Source of the DNA: Clostridia bacterium
GTDB lineage: Bacteria; Bacillota; Clostridia; Christensenellales; Borkfalkiaceae
Assembly: GCA_017626495.1 (NCBI GenBank)
Contig: JAGAIP010000002.1
Span: forward strand, 1 to 32,721
DNA length: 32,721 nucleotides
Reading direction: 5' to 3'
Shown here: piece after piece, positions 1-8,232 of the stretch
Numbering within the stretch: the stretch's first letter is position 1
Layout of the letters: every line of letters begins with the position of its first letter
Program-made: the position numbers and the translations under genes
Notes under the pieces: generated by a model
The model's database searches: none
Told to the model about the DNA's origin: nothing
The model's input: the letters and a program-made list of their open reading frames with translations, nothing else

Positions 1-137
1 AATTCGTTTATCTCATCACATAATGCTCTCGGCATCATCGTGCCGAAGCTCCCGTTTATTTCTTTTCTTCGTTCCTTGTGCTTTTCTTCATACTTCCTGC
101 GGGTTATGCGCCTTGCAGTATCTTCTTTCCGTTCCAT
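1..137 (-). CDS. small charged protein, 3' end outside the window
   Basis: An open frame begins with ATG at 137 and runs off the left edge, giving about 45 residues. The N-terminal half is very rich in Lys, Arg and Glu. A segment reading roughly GSFGTMMPRALCDEINE follows, which looks like the start of a short helical or ribbon-helix-helix type protein. An AGGAG site lies 8 nt upstream and overlaps the stop region of the tnpV-like gene, 12 nt away, so the two are almost certainly cotranscribed. Small proteins of this kind are common next to tnpV in clostridial mobilizable elements. I do not assign a function. The start and frame are well supported; the identity is not. Confidence 0.6.
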   Translation of the reverse strand, partial: MERKEDTARRITRRKYEEKHKERRKEINGSFGTMMPRALCDEINE

Positions 138-149
138 AGCGTCTGCTCC

Positions 150-512
150 TTATACATAGACGATTTCATTTAAGATTTCTTCTTCGATACGGCTTTGCAT
201 TTCATTTATCCGTCTGACGTCCTCGATATAATTTCCCGTCCGCTTATACTGTTCGTCTTTGGACAATTTCTCGTACATGACCGAATAAAGTTCTTCAGCC
301 TGCTTGTCTATCCCGTGCAGATAGGCGGGGAGGTCGCCGGCTAATGCCCACATCTTCCCGACGTTATGCTCTTCAAGATAGATTTTCGCAAGCGTACCAT
401 ACTTGCCGTAAACGTGTTTTACAGGCTTCACGATACTTTGATACAACTTGATTTCTTCCACCGTCAGCCCTTCGCCGTTTTCCGCTTTTCTTAAAACTTC
501 GTCTTTGTTCAT
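150..512 (-). CDS. tnpV: TnpV-like transposon-encoded protein
   Basis: The 120-residue protein matches the pattern I recall for TnpV of Tn4451-type mobilizable transposons. It has a YGKYG..AKIYLEEH block, an L..YLHGIDKQAEE block and a C-terminal helix ending EEEILNEIVYV. TnpV has no proven biochemical role; it is an accessory gene carried by clostridial elements moved by serine recombinases. The start ATG at 512 is preceded by AAGGAG at normal spacing and by a good promoter with a palindromic operator. It reads into the partial gene at 1-137. Its presence marks the left side of the window as mobile-element DNA. No recombinase is visible here; it would lie beyond the left edge or has been lost. 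Confidence 0.72.
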   Translation of the reverse strand: MNKDEVLRKAENGEGLTVEEIKLYQSIVKPVKHVYGKYGTLAKIYLEEHNVGKMWALAGDLPAYLHGIDKQAEELYSVMYEKLSKDEQYKRTGNYIEDVRRINEMQSRIEEEILNEIVYV

Positions 513-533
513 AGCAAATCTCCTTAGAATATA

Positions 534-569
534 GTATCGTATATATACGACAATAATATTTTACGATAC
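534..569. promoter_or_regulatory. palindromic operator candidate
   Basis: GTATCGTA (534-541) is repeated in inverse as TACGATAC (562-569). The left arm is part of a perfect 14-bp palindrome, TCGTATATATACGA (537-550). The arms cover the -10 box and start region of the tnpV-like promoter, as expected for a dimeric repressor site. No repressor gene is visible in the window. Confidence 0.5.
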
Positions 570-586
570 TTGCTTCTTAAAGTCAA
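558..586 (-). promoter_or_regulatory. promoter of the tnpV-like operon
   Basis: On the minus strand, TTGACT (581-586) is followed after 17 nt by TAAAAT (558-563), about 45 nt upstream of the tnpV-like start. The -10 box lies inside one arm of an inverted repeat (see 534-569). Confidence 0.6.
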
Positions 587-670
587 GCTCTTTTTCAGAA
601 CCGGAACGTAGATACTCTGATTTTTTTTATGTTTCCTTTCTGTTTTTTATCTTTGTTTCGCCTCATGGAA

Positions 671-687
671 AAGTCGGTTTCCGACTT
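671..687 (-). terminator. weak terminator hairpin after the DUF6291-like gene
   Basis: AAGTCGG and CCGACTT form a 7-bp stem with a 3-nt loop. On the minus strand it is followed by TTTTCC. It lies about 100 nt beyond the stop at 784 and is the only terminator-like hairpin before the tnpV promoter. Confidence 0.4.
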
Positions 688-783
688 GTTCCCAAGCCCG
701 TTTTTGAAATAGATTGCAAAAACCTTATCCTGCTTGTAAAAAGTACCCGTTTTCCAATTTATTTTTCAGGCTTTTGCTTTCCG

Positions 784-1443
784 TTATGACGATATAATCT
801 CGTCGTAGTGCGACAGTATCTTGTAAAGACTTTGTTCATTTGCCCACTTGGGACTTGCTTTCAACTTGTCCGAAAGTACAGAGAAGTCTTTGCCTTTTAC
901 AAGTTCAACTGCATTTCCGTAAAGATTATTTCTGATGTGCGGATGTGCTGACAAAAACTGTTTCAACGTTATTTCAGCAGTTTGCTTTCGCAGTTTACCG
1001 CCATGTTTTCCGACAACGCTTCTTGTCTTGCTTATGTCGAGTTTCCTTTTGGCAAGACCGAAATAGAGCGCAATGTTATTGCTCAGATCCGTGGGTTCCA
1101 CGCCGTCTACCATATAACCGTAGATTGCTTTTACGTATTGCCATATCTCTTCGTCGGTTATCAGCAGGATTGCCTTGTAGTAAGCGTATTGGAAGGTGAA
1201 GTGCTTCATCTTCATGTTGAGCCTTTTCGGGCGTTTTCCGATCTTTTCGGCTTCTTTGCTTTCCGTCATCACGTCGATAATGTTCTCCCAAAAATATTCT
1301 GACTTGTTTCCTTTCGGCGGTTTTACCGGCTCTTCTTCGAACATAAATCTACAGATCGCTTTCATAAACTGTCCACGCGTCGCATCGTCGTCCAGCATTT
1401 CCATAACGTCTTTGTAAATCTCATAAAACGTAAATTGCGTCAA
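784..1443 (-). CDS. protein with two DUF6291-like domains
   Basis: The 219-residue protein contains two copies of one unit. Residues about 5-60 (FYEIYKDVMEMLDDDATRGQ..., then a Phe/Trp-rich end) and about 80-140 (YAYYKAILLITDEEIWQYVK...) share the pattern seen in DUF6291 proteins of phages and mobile elements. The C-terminal 70 residues are basic and helical (TLKQFLSAHP..., KASPKWANEQ...). Such proteins often sit near replication or mobilization genes, but a role in replication is only inference. The start is TTG at 1443, chosen because AAGGAG lies 9 nt upstream and no in-frame ATG gives a better fit. The repeat-bearing non-coding region directly upstream fits a mobile-element control region. 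Confidence 0.55.
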   Translation of the reverse strand: MTQFTFYEIYKDVMEMLDDDATRGQFMKAICRFMFEEEPVKPPKGNKSEYFWENIIDVMTESKEAEKIGKRPKRLNMKMKHFTFQYAYYKAILLITDEEIWQYVKAIYGYMVDGVEPTDLSNNIALYFGLAKRKLDISKTRSVVGKHGGKLRKQTAEITLKQFLSAHPHIRNNLYGNAVELVKGKDFSVLSDKLKASPKWANEQSLYKILSHYDEIISS

Positions 1444-1490
1444 TCTGAATATCTCCTTATGTTTTTGCTTACGTTTTGTTTTTCTGCCCG

Positions 1491-1520
1491 TTAAGGCGGG
1501 TACACTTGTTTGTAACTCAT
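1491..1520 (-). other. possible 9-codon leader peptide
   Basis: An ATG at 1520 is preceded by AGGAG at good spacing and followed by nine codons (MSYKQVYPP) and TAA. A small CCCG/CGGG hairpin overlaps its end, about 45 nt before the DUF6291-like start. It could be a translated leader, or chance. Confidence 0.25.
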
Positions 1521-1575
1521 TATCTGTTATCTCCTGTTCCGTTCACTATATAGACATTTGCTTGCCTGTTTGTGA

Positions 1576-1819
1576 GGGTGTTTGACTGAACTTCTTCAAA
1601 AACCCTTCTACTATAATTGGAAACTTCCGGCATGAAACTTAATGGTTTTCACGAAACTTTTTTCATTAAGACAAAGATTTTCTCACTTTATATGGACAAT
1701 AGAGGGCAAAAACTATTATGTTACCGTTACATATCCTCAATATTATTGGAAAGTTTCAATTGCTTTGCGGGGGTGTTTAGAAAAATTTTTTATTGTCCTC
1801 CTACTATAATTGGTAACTT
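1576..1819. repeat. imperfect direct repeat, about 194-bp period
   Basis: GGGTGTTT at 1576 and 1771, and CTACTATAATTGGAAACTT at 1608 against CTACTATAATTGGTAACTT at 1801 (18 of 19 bases), recur in the same order and spacing. A related TATTATTGGAAAGTTT lies at 1741. This could be an iteron cluster, a recombination site or a remnant duplication. TATAAT within the repeat resembles a -10 box but has no -35 at 16-18 nt. Confidence 0.5.
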
Positions 1820-1942
1820 TCACTCTAAAACTTCGTATATTTCGCAAAAGAAAATGCCCTCTATAATAAGGGGGCTTTGACGATAGGTTTTATAAGGTTT
1901 CTGATAAAAAAGGTACGTGAATTTTTTTAACAACCACATACA

Positions 1943-1975
1943 AAAAGGAAGCCTGACTAAATCAAACTTCCTTTT
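1943..1975 (-). terminator. weak terminator of the restriction operon
   Basis: AAAAGGAAG (1943-1951) and CTTCCTTTT (1967-1975) form a 9-bp stem with a 15-nt loop. A run of five T follows on the minus strand. It lies about 85 nt beyond the last gene of the operon. The large loop and AT-rich base make it weak. Confidence 0.4.
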
Positions 1976-2057
1976 CGCATTATCAAGCCGTTTCAAAAGG
2001 AAAACCAAATCAGCTTTATGAGTCATTCACCGTTTTAAGTTAATCCATTATAATGTC

Positions 2058-2786
2058 TTATAAACCTTGAACGACTTCATTATCAAGCTGCTTTTTTCGT
2101 TCTTTCCAATCAGGCATATGAATAGTTAAAAAACTATAAAAATCTTTGCTGTGATTTAAATAAATCAAGTGAGTTAACTCATGGAGAATTACATATTGGA
2201 TACAACGAATATCCGCTTTAAGAAGATATTCATTCAAAGTGATTTTGTCTTTTGAAGGAGTGCAACTGCCCCAAAGGGTTTTCATTTTTCTTACCAAGAT
2301 TTTAGGCTGATTCAACCCATATTTTTTGAAAATTTTTTGATATAGCTTCTCCGTTTCAGATTGAAAGATATCACTGGCGGTATTTCTCCACCATTGATCA
2401 AATAACTTTTGAGCCTGTTCTTCGTCAGAAATATCTCTTAAAAAAATAAATACTTTTTTCTCATCCAGCTCTACTCGATCGATTAAAGATGCTTCTTTAT
2501 AAATGCGAACATCTTTTCCTAAAAGTTGAGTTGAAGAACCACTTCTGATGCTTGATAGATTGTTATATCCGCTTGATTTTTTGTATTTTGTTATCTGATC
2601 GTCAATCCACTCTATGTGATTATTAAGAAAAGAATCAATCCAATCAGAAGGAACCGTCATCGGCACAGACAAAACGACATCTAAATTTCTAAACACCTTC
2701 AAATGTACATTTTTGATGTTTTTTCGTATTATCTGTACCGATACTTGTCCGTTGATTGCCCCCAAATCTAATATTATCGTTTCCAT
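2058..2786 (-). CDS. YgjP-type (DUF45) zinc metallopeptidase
   Basis: The 242-residue protein has the family signature: KTLWGSC at about residue 169, and HELTH at 202-206 with a third ligand His at 212 (LNHSKDF). A penultimate PDW motif sits near 225. In this family HExxH binds zinc and the fold resembles the minimal SprT/WLM peptidases; the substrate is unknown. The start ATG shares one base with the hsdR stop (TAATG), so translation is coupled. This is the last gene of the restriction operon. Families like this recur next to type I hsdR genes, which suggests a role in defence or in turnover of restriction subunits. That role is inference. All metal ligands are present, so the enzyme is probably active. 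Confidence 0.82.
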   Translation of the reverse strand: METIILDLGAINGQVSVQIIRKNIKNVHLKVFRNLDVVLSVPMTVPSDWIDSFLNNHIEWIDDQITKYKKSSGYNNLSSIRSGSSTQLLGKDVRIYKEASLIDRVELDEKKVFIFLRDISDEEQAQKLFDQWWRNTASDIFQSETEKLYQKIFKKYGLNQPKILVRKMKTLWGSCTPSKDKITLNEYLLKADIRCIQYVILHELTHLIYLNHSKDFYSFLTIHMPDWKERKKQLDNEVVQGL

Positions 2787-5700
2787 TAGTATCTCGTTAT
2801 TGCAACTTTCATTATTTCGTCAATCATCAAGTCAATCACATCCACATTAGTTTTATCGATAACAAATCCGATTTGGTCACACATATCAAATAGGCAGTCA
2901 TCTAAAACTCTGTGAATTTGCTTGTGAACAACTTCGTTATGCTTCCAATCTCGCTTAGCATTATCGGAAATCGCTTGCTTTATGATTCTTGCGTTATCGG
3001 CAATGGCTTCCTCTAATTCATGTGTAATTTCAAGCTCAGTATTAGAACGAAGGACGGTAATGATTGAACCATAAAACGCCTTTGTGTCACCATCGTTAGC
3101 AATAGACACAGGATAGTCACGCTTCATTCTTCCGTGCCTGAAATCGTCGGCCATTGCTTCCATCGTCGCCAAATACTTATCTGCATCTCTGCTTTGATCA
3201 TACTCCGCGAGTGTTTTCTTGATTTTGGATGAAAATTCTTCGAACTTCAACGGATCATCATATCGAATCTGTTTCAACTCTGATTCAATTCTTGTTTTAA
3301 TTTTATCTGCTTTGACATTGTCGGGATCGTTGCTATCCAAAAGCTTTGCCATCGCATCTTCATCGCCAAGGTAGACAGGCTCAACCACGATCTTTACTTC
3401 TGTAGCATTCACGAATGTGTCAAGAAGATTTTTAATGCCTGCCTCGTATTTTGAAAGATCGATTTCGTTATCGTATCTTTCAACAACAGCATATCTTAAC
3501 TTGTTGAAGAAAAGATAGTCAGCGCGATATTTTTCAATCGCATCCAAACCAACCTCAACAAATACACTTCTGTTTGTAAGAGCACTGTTCAAAAGGTTTG
3601 CAAAGGTTTTGAGTCTATCATAGAACTCATTTCTTGTGATTTCATCTTCAAGTTTGCTCTGCCAAACCTCGGATGGAGCATTCTTATCAATGCCCATAAA
3701 CATATCTAAAAGCTGTTGATGCGCCGCTTCAAGCTTATTTTTTTCATCTATCGGACCGAGAATAGCATCTTGAATATCATCAGGATCAAACTTGTTCATC
3801 TCAGATTCGGCATCGTCATACATATCAATTGCAGATTTAAGTTTGCCAAAAATACCCCAATAGTCAACGATAAGTCCAAAATCTTTACCCTTGTATACAC
3901 GGTTTACTCGTGCGATTGCCTGAAGCAAACTGTGCTCACGCAATGATTTGTCCACATAAAGAACACCTGCAACAGGAGCATCAAATCCTGTCAACAGCTT
4001 GTCTTTAACAATAAGCATATTGATGTCTCCTTCAGGATTCTTGAAATCACTGCATACAGTATCATCGTATTTTTCATCGTTATCACCAAACAGCGGCTTA
4101 ACTCTCTTTTCGCGATATTCTTTTATTTTTTTGATAGCTGCGGGTGTGCTGTCGTCGTCATCTCCTTCTCGTTTGTCACCAAAAGTAATTACTACACGAG
4201 GATTTACTTTACTACCGGGAAGGTTTACCAAAACATTATACATATCAACCGCTGTTGCTCGCGATGAACATACAACCATTGCTTTTAATCCCTTGGGCAA
4301 ACAATAGTTGACAAAATGATCATAAATATCAAAAGCAATCAAATTGATACGGCTACTTGCTTCTGCAAGTTTAGAAAAGCGGCTATATCTTTCTCTCAGT
4401 TCTTTCTTGAGATCTTCATCAAGATTTGCAGTCAAGCTTTCGAAATATGCATTAATCGTATCCGAAGGGTCATTCTGCTTTACTTTGCGTCCTTCATAAA
4501 CCAAAGGAACAGTGATTTTATCCTCAATTGCACGTTTCATCGTATAACTGTGGATAGGAGCACCGAACTTCGCATAGGTATTCTTCTTTTTTGAGGCAAT
4601 CAATGGAGTTCCGGTAAATGCAATCAATGTTGCATTCGGAAGCACCTCTCTCATATAGTTGTACATTGCGCTATATTGAGAACGGTGAGCCTCATCAATG
4701 AGAACATAGAATTTATCGCTATCGGGCTCAAGATAGCGGTTTCGACATACCGTTTCAAATTTATTGATAAGGGTGGTAATAACCAAGTTGCCCTTATCCT
4801 TCAACACAGCTTTCAGGCCTTTACCTGTTGCCGCTCTGACAGGAGCCATCTGTGAGTTGGCAAAGTTATCTCTTATTTGTTTATCAAGGTTAATACGGTC
4901 GGTAACAATAACAAAACGAGGATTTTCTTTCGCCTTCTCAAATTGTATCTTGCGAACGAGCATAACCATCGTCAAACTTTTACCGCTTCCTTGGGTGTGC
5001 CAGATAACGCCTCCTGTCGAATCGCTGTTATCAATACCATTAATACGGTTCATCGCATTTTGAACAGCGAAGAACTGCTGATGACGGGCAATCTTTTTAA
5101 TATTGCTATCATAAAGAATAAAATCACGCATCAACGTCAAAAGACGTGTATGGTCAAGCATAGAAGCACATACACGGTCTTGCTCGGTGACATGTCCATC
5201 GGGGGAGCATCTATCACATATCTCTTTTTGCCAATCGATATTTTCCTCTCGCCACTCAACAAAATAGTCGGCTGTTGTTCCGCAAGTGCCGTACAGCACC
5301 TTGTTAGGATTTATCGCCATAACAAGTTGCGTGTACTTGAAAAGGTGGGGAATATAGTCTGGCATCATATTACGAACATTCTGCAATACGCCTTCTTTTA
5401 CATCCACGCTTGATTTTTTGCATTCAATAACAACCAGCGGAATACCGTTTACCAACAAAACAACGTCAGGACGGGCATATTGACCGTTGGGGCGTTCTAC
5501 GCTGAATTCTTCTGTAACCTGCCAAATGTTGTTTGCCGGATGTTCAAAGTCGATATAAGAAAGGTCGAAAGATTGGCGAACGGGAATATCCTTATCAAGA
5601 ACAACGTTTTCTTCAAGGCTGATGCCAAGCGTCAAAAGGTTATAAACCTCTTTGCTCGCCATGGAAAGACCTTGAAGCAAAGAGGCATCCAGTGCGTTTA

Positions 5701-5929
5701 CGGCGCGTTGAATGGAGTCTCCTGAAAACAGAAACTCATATCCCTTATATTTATAAGTCTGCTTACTCAAAAATCGAATCAATTCATCGGTGAATATCAC
5801 CTTGGAAAGACTGCCTCGTTTTTGTTCGGCTTCGCTCCTTGAAACGTATGTATATCCCATTTTCTGCAAGAAAGATATCAATCGATCTTGACATTCGGGG
5901 CGTTCGTTGAAAATATAGTGATTCGGCAT
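2786..5929 (-). CDS. hsdR: type I restriction enzyme, R subunit
   Basis: HsdR is the translocase and nuclease of type I restriction complexes (R2M2S). The 1047-residue length is normal. A PD-(D/E)xK nuclease lies near the N-terminus: Asp155 in YARPDVV and Glu169-x-Lys171 in VVIECKK. The SF2 motor follows, with Walker A HTQGSGKS (311-318), DEAH (412-415), TGT (439-441), LLTGFDAP (645-652) and the arginine-finger motif QAIARVNR (670-677). The C-terminal 350 residues are the helical part that docks on HsdM. The start at 5929 has GAGGG 9 nt upstream and lies 15 nt after the rhuM stop. No frameshift or missing motif is seen, so the enzyme should be functional. Confidence 0.96.
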   Translation of the reverse strand: MPNHYIFNERPECQDRLISFLQKMGYTYVSRSEAEQKRGSLSKVIFTDELIRFLSKQTYKYKGYEFLFSGDSIQRAVNALDASLLQGLSMASKEVYNLLTLGISLEENVVLDKDIPVRQSFDLSYIDFEHPANNIWQVTEEFSVERPNGQYARPDVVLLVNGIPLVVIECKKSSVDVKEGVLQNVRNMMPDYIPHLFKYTQLVMAINPNKVLYGTCGTTADYFVEWREENIDWQKEICDRCSPDGHVTEQDRVCASMLDHTRLLTLMRDFILYDSNIKKIARHQQFFAVQNAMNRINGIDNSDSTGGVIWHTQGSGKSLTMVMLVRKIQFEKAKENPRFVIVTDRINLDKQIRDNFANSQMAPVRAATGKGLKAVLKDKGNLVITTLINKFETVCRNRYLEPDSDKFYVLIDEAHRSQYSAMYNYMREVLPNATLIAFTGTPLIASKKKNTYAKFGAPIHSYTMKRAIEDKITVPLVYEGRKVKQNDPSDTINAYFESLTANLDEDLKKELRERYSRFSKLAEASSRINLIAFDIYDHFVNYCLPKGLKAMVVCSSRATAVDMYNVLVNLPGSKVNPRVVITFGDKREGDDDDSTPAAIKKIKEYREKRVKPLFGDNDEKYDDTVCSDFKNPEGDINMLIVKDKLLTGFDAPVAGVLYVDKSLREHSLLQAIARVNRVYKGKDFGLIVDYWGIFGKLKSAIDMYDDAESEMNKFDPDDIQDAILGPIDEKNKLEAAHQQLLDMFMGIDKNAPSEVWQSKLEDEITRNEFYDRLKTFANLLNSALTNRSVFVEVGLDAIEKYRADYLFFNKLRYAVVERYDNEIDLSKYEAGIKNLLDTFVNATEVKIVVEPVYLGDEDAMAKLLDSNDPDNVKADKIKTRIESELKQIRYDDPLKFEEFSSKIKKTLAEYDQSRDADKYLATMEAMADDFRHGRMKRDYPVSIANDGDTKAFYGSIITVLRSNTELEITHELEEAIADNARIIKQAISDNAKRDWKHNEVVHKQIHRVLDDCLFDMCDQIGFVIDKTNVDVIDLMIDEIMKVAITRY

Positions 5930-5944
5930 TTTTGGGGTCCCTCT

Positions 5945-6946
5945 TTATTGCTTTTTGCTTTCAAGCATTTTCTGCGTTTTCTTTACGCTGTCGAGAAAAT
6001 CTTTTTCGACCTGAGATAATTCATTTGCTGTTTGCTTGCTATAAATGTCATACTCCGTTTTTGCTTTCTCAAGCGCCATCTCGTGAGATATGCTACCCGC
6101 ATTTTGTAAAACTTCGCTATCGCTCATATGGAGAAAATCATCAAGCTTTGCGACCCAATCCCTCATTGTCATAGTTTTACGGCGAAGCGCCTGCAATTCC
6201 GCGAAATCAAGATACGCCGAAGTAATGGCATTAAGTTCTTTCAGTTCCTGTTCGGTCAAATAGTTTTTTGCGATGGCAATTTCAGACCTTTGAGGTCTGC
6301 TTCCCTTGAAATTTGTAAGTCCCATAAACGGCTTTGTACTATCCGCTCTTAAGTAAACAATTTCAGGCGCTGTATGCTTCGTTACGGCAAAATGCATTTT
6401 GTTTTGAACGGTTTTAAAAAATAAAATACTTGTTTCTGCATTTTTGTCATAATCAACGCTCGTAGCATATATATCAAGTATTTGGCGGTAAAACACTCTT
6501 TCGCTTGAGCGGATATCACGAATTCTATCCAACAGCTCTTTGAAATAGTCTCCGCCACCGGATGACTTCAATAGGTCATCATTCATAGCAAATCCTTTAA
6601 TAAGGTACTCTTTCAGGATACTGTTTGCCCAGATACGAAACTGAGTACCGCGTAGGGATTTAACACGGTAACCGACGGAAATAATTACGTCAAGGTTATA
6701 GTAATGAATGTTATAAGGTTTACCGTCTGCGGCAGTTGTCAAGAAATCCTTGACAACTGAATTTTCGTTCAATTCTCCTTCCTTGAAACAGTTATTTATA
6801 TGATAACTGATGTTTTGCTTTGTTGTTTGGAAAAGTTCAGCCATTTGTGCCTGATTTAACCAAACCGTTTCATCTTCAAGAGTAACATCAATTTTTGTCA
6901 AACCGTCTTCGGTTTGGTACATGATGATTTGGTTGTTATCGTTCAT
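5945..6946 (-). CDS. rhuM: RhuM family protein
   Basis: The 333-residue protein matches the virulence RhuM family. It has an N-terminal helix-turn-helix-like region (WLNQAQMAELFQTTKQNISY, about residues 28-47), the block HYYNLDVIISVGYRVKS, FRIWANSILKEYLIKGFAM, and a C-terminal helical part. A longer reading starts 24 codons upstream inside hsdS. The ATG at 6946 is preferred because GAGGG lies 8 nt before it and the hsdS stop is 2 nt away. RhuM was named from a Salmonella pathogenicity island, and its molecular function is unknown. In many genomes it lies between hsdS and hsdR, as here. That argues for a defence-related, probably DNA- or MGE-binding role; this is inference. Confidence 0.85.
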   Translation of the reverse strand: MNDNNQIIMYQTEDGLTKIDVTLEDETVWLNQAQMAELFQTTKQNISYHINNCFKEGELNENSVVKDFLTTAADGKPYNIHYYNLDVIISVGYRVKSLRGTQFRIWANSILKEYLIKGFAMNDDLLKSSGGGDYFKELLDRIRDIRSSERVFYRQILDIYATSVDYDKNAETSILFFKTVQNKMHFAVTKHTAPEIVYLRADSTKPFMGLTNFKGSRPQRSEIAIAKNYLTEQELKELNAITSAYLDFAELQALRRKTMTMRDWVAKLDDFLHMSDSEVLQNAGSISHEMALEKAKTEYDIYSKQTANELSQVEKDFLDSVKKTQKMLESKKQ

Positions 6947-6948
6947 AC

Positions 6949-8232
6949 TTAAACCCTCACAATTCCGTTCAAAAGATATTGCTGTAAAGCTTTGCGTTGC
7001 TGCTTTAATGAGTTGCAATAATCAACTTGTTTTTGAATATAGGTATTGATTTCTGATATTATTGAAGCGATTTGATCCTGTTCTTCTTTTGTATCTGGGA
7101 CCCAAATAACACCACGAAGAAGATCGGAAGATTTAACGGCTTGACGTTCGTAAACAGTTCCTTCTTCATATTTTCTAATATATCGAATAAAGTCAGCACT
7201 ACATAGAATAGAGCCAATAAAATCAGTGTTATATTGCGGATTCACTTCGTATGTGATATAAATTGGAGAGAAAATCGCATCATTTTCATATTTGTTAACG
7301 CAAATAACGCCAAATTTTAAGTTTGCAGGATTATAACAAATATCATTGTAATGCGTAACCTTATACTTTTTGTCATCGGATTTCACCAAAAAGTCCCGAT
7401 TATATCTATCTGTCTTTTGCGTTACACCGTCCATTGTTAAAGAGGCATGTGGATAACCATCTTCCTTTGTGGCAAATTCGGTTCTTTCAACCAAAATATT
7501 TGAAAGAATTTCCTTATGCCATCCTTCTTTTTTCTTAATAACACGCTGAACAACTGCATCTCTTTTTGTATGGAGCTTTTCTATTGTTTTCTCCTGCAAC
7601 TCAATCGCTTTATCCCATTTCATAAGGATTTCGGCAATTTTTGATTGTTCTTCGGTGGATTTTGGGTAAGCGACTTGAATTCTTGGCAAAGTATCTCTGT
7701 TAACACCATAAACCTTAAAGCCGGCTGCTAACCGCTGAAATTGTTTTCTTACACTTTCAGAAGATGTGATATACTGCTTATACCATTTTTCAAGACTATT
7801 ATCCTTTGATTTTCCGAAAATGATGTGCAAGCCTGCAATAAAAGGCTTGTTATCGGGATTATCAACCAATACGGAACGAGACGTACCATCCAAATCCTCC
7901 GATGCATCAAGAAAGGCTACGTCGCCATCTTCCATAAGATAGGTTTCTTTGCCTTTTAGCGCTACATCATATTTAGGAAGCTGATCATACTGTTCGTGAG
8001 ATACTACATTGAAAGACCCTCTATGCAAATCTCCATAATGCAAATAAGCATGACCTTCTTCACCCAGCTCTTCACGAGATTTTCCTAGCCCGCCATAAAA
8101 ATCAAATAAATCACCAAAGGTTTTGTCTTTTACCCAATCGCACGGGAAAATGCCAAATTCGGTCTTTTTGTAACCGTTTGGTACCTCGCCGTTATTCAGT
8201 TGGGTTATTCGTTGTTTTATTTCAGATATCAT
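6949..8232 (-). CDS. hsdS: type I restriction enzyme, S subunit (two target domains)
   Basis: HsdS chooses the bipartite DNA target of the complex. The 427-residue protein has two target recognition domains, each followed by a conserved helix. TRD1 spans about 20-210 and ends in KIAEILMKWDKAIELQEKTI. TRD2 spans about 235-390 and ends in IASIISEINTYIQKQVDYCN, then a C-terminal QQYLLNGIVRV. The two spacer helices set the gap between half-sites. Its ATG overlaps the stop of the Cas2-like gene by 4 nt (ATGA), and rhuM follows after 2 nt. The frame is intact. No inverted repeats or recombinase for phase variation are visible next to it. The target sequence cannot be read from the protein. Confidence 0.94.
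   Translation of the reverse strand: MISEIKQRITQLNNGEVPNGYKKTEFGIFPCDWVKDKTFGDLFDFYGGLGKSREELGEEGHAYLHYGDLHRGSFNVVSHEQYDQLPKYDVALKGKETYLMEDGDVAFLDASEDLDGTSRSVLVDNPDNKPFIAGLHIIFGKSKDNSLEKWYKQYITSSESVRKQFQRLAAGFKVYGVNRDTLPRIQVAYPKSTEEQSKIAEILMKWDKAIELQEKTIEKLHTKRDAVVQRVIKKKEGWHKEILSNILVERTEFATKEDGYPHASLTMDGVTQKTDRYNRDFLVKSDDKKYKVTHYNDICYNPANLKFGVICVNKYENDAIFSPIYITYEVNPQYNTDFIGSILCSADFIRYIRKYEEGTVYERQAVKSSDLLRGVIWVPDTKEEQDQIASIISEINTYIQKQVDYCNSLKQQRKALQQYLLNGIVRV

Larger units (their letters stand above)
1444..2057. other. 614-bp non-coding region with repeats
   Basis: There is no convincing gene between the DUF6291-like gene and the end of the restriction operon. The region holds the possible leader peptide near 1500, an imperfect direct repeat (1576-1626 and 1771-1819) with a third degenerate copy, and a weak terminator hairpin at 1943-1975. 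A 68-codon minus-strand frame at 1820-2026 has no ribosome site and low-complexity content, so it is not called. Confidence 0.6.

Noticed and set aside
1612-1617. TATAAT in the direct repeat as a promoter
   Set aside because: The nearest TTGACT lies 24 nt away, too far for a normal promoter, and the second copy has no -35.
1820-2026. 68-codon minus-strand frame
   Set aside because: No ribosome site, AT-rich low-information protein, and it overlaps the likely operon terminator hairpin.
6949-8232. Phase-variable hsdS shuffling locus
   Set aside because: The two S genes share no visible long repeats, have the same orientation, and there is no invertase gene in the window.
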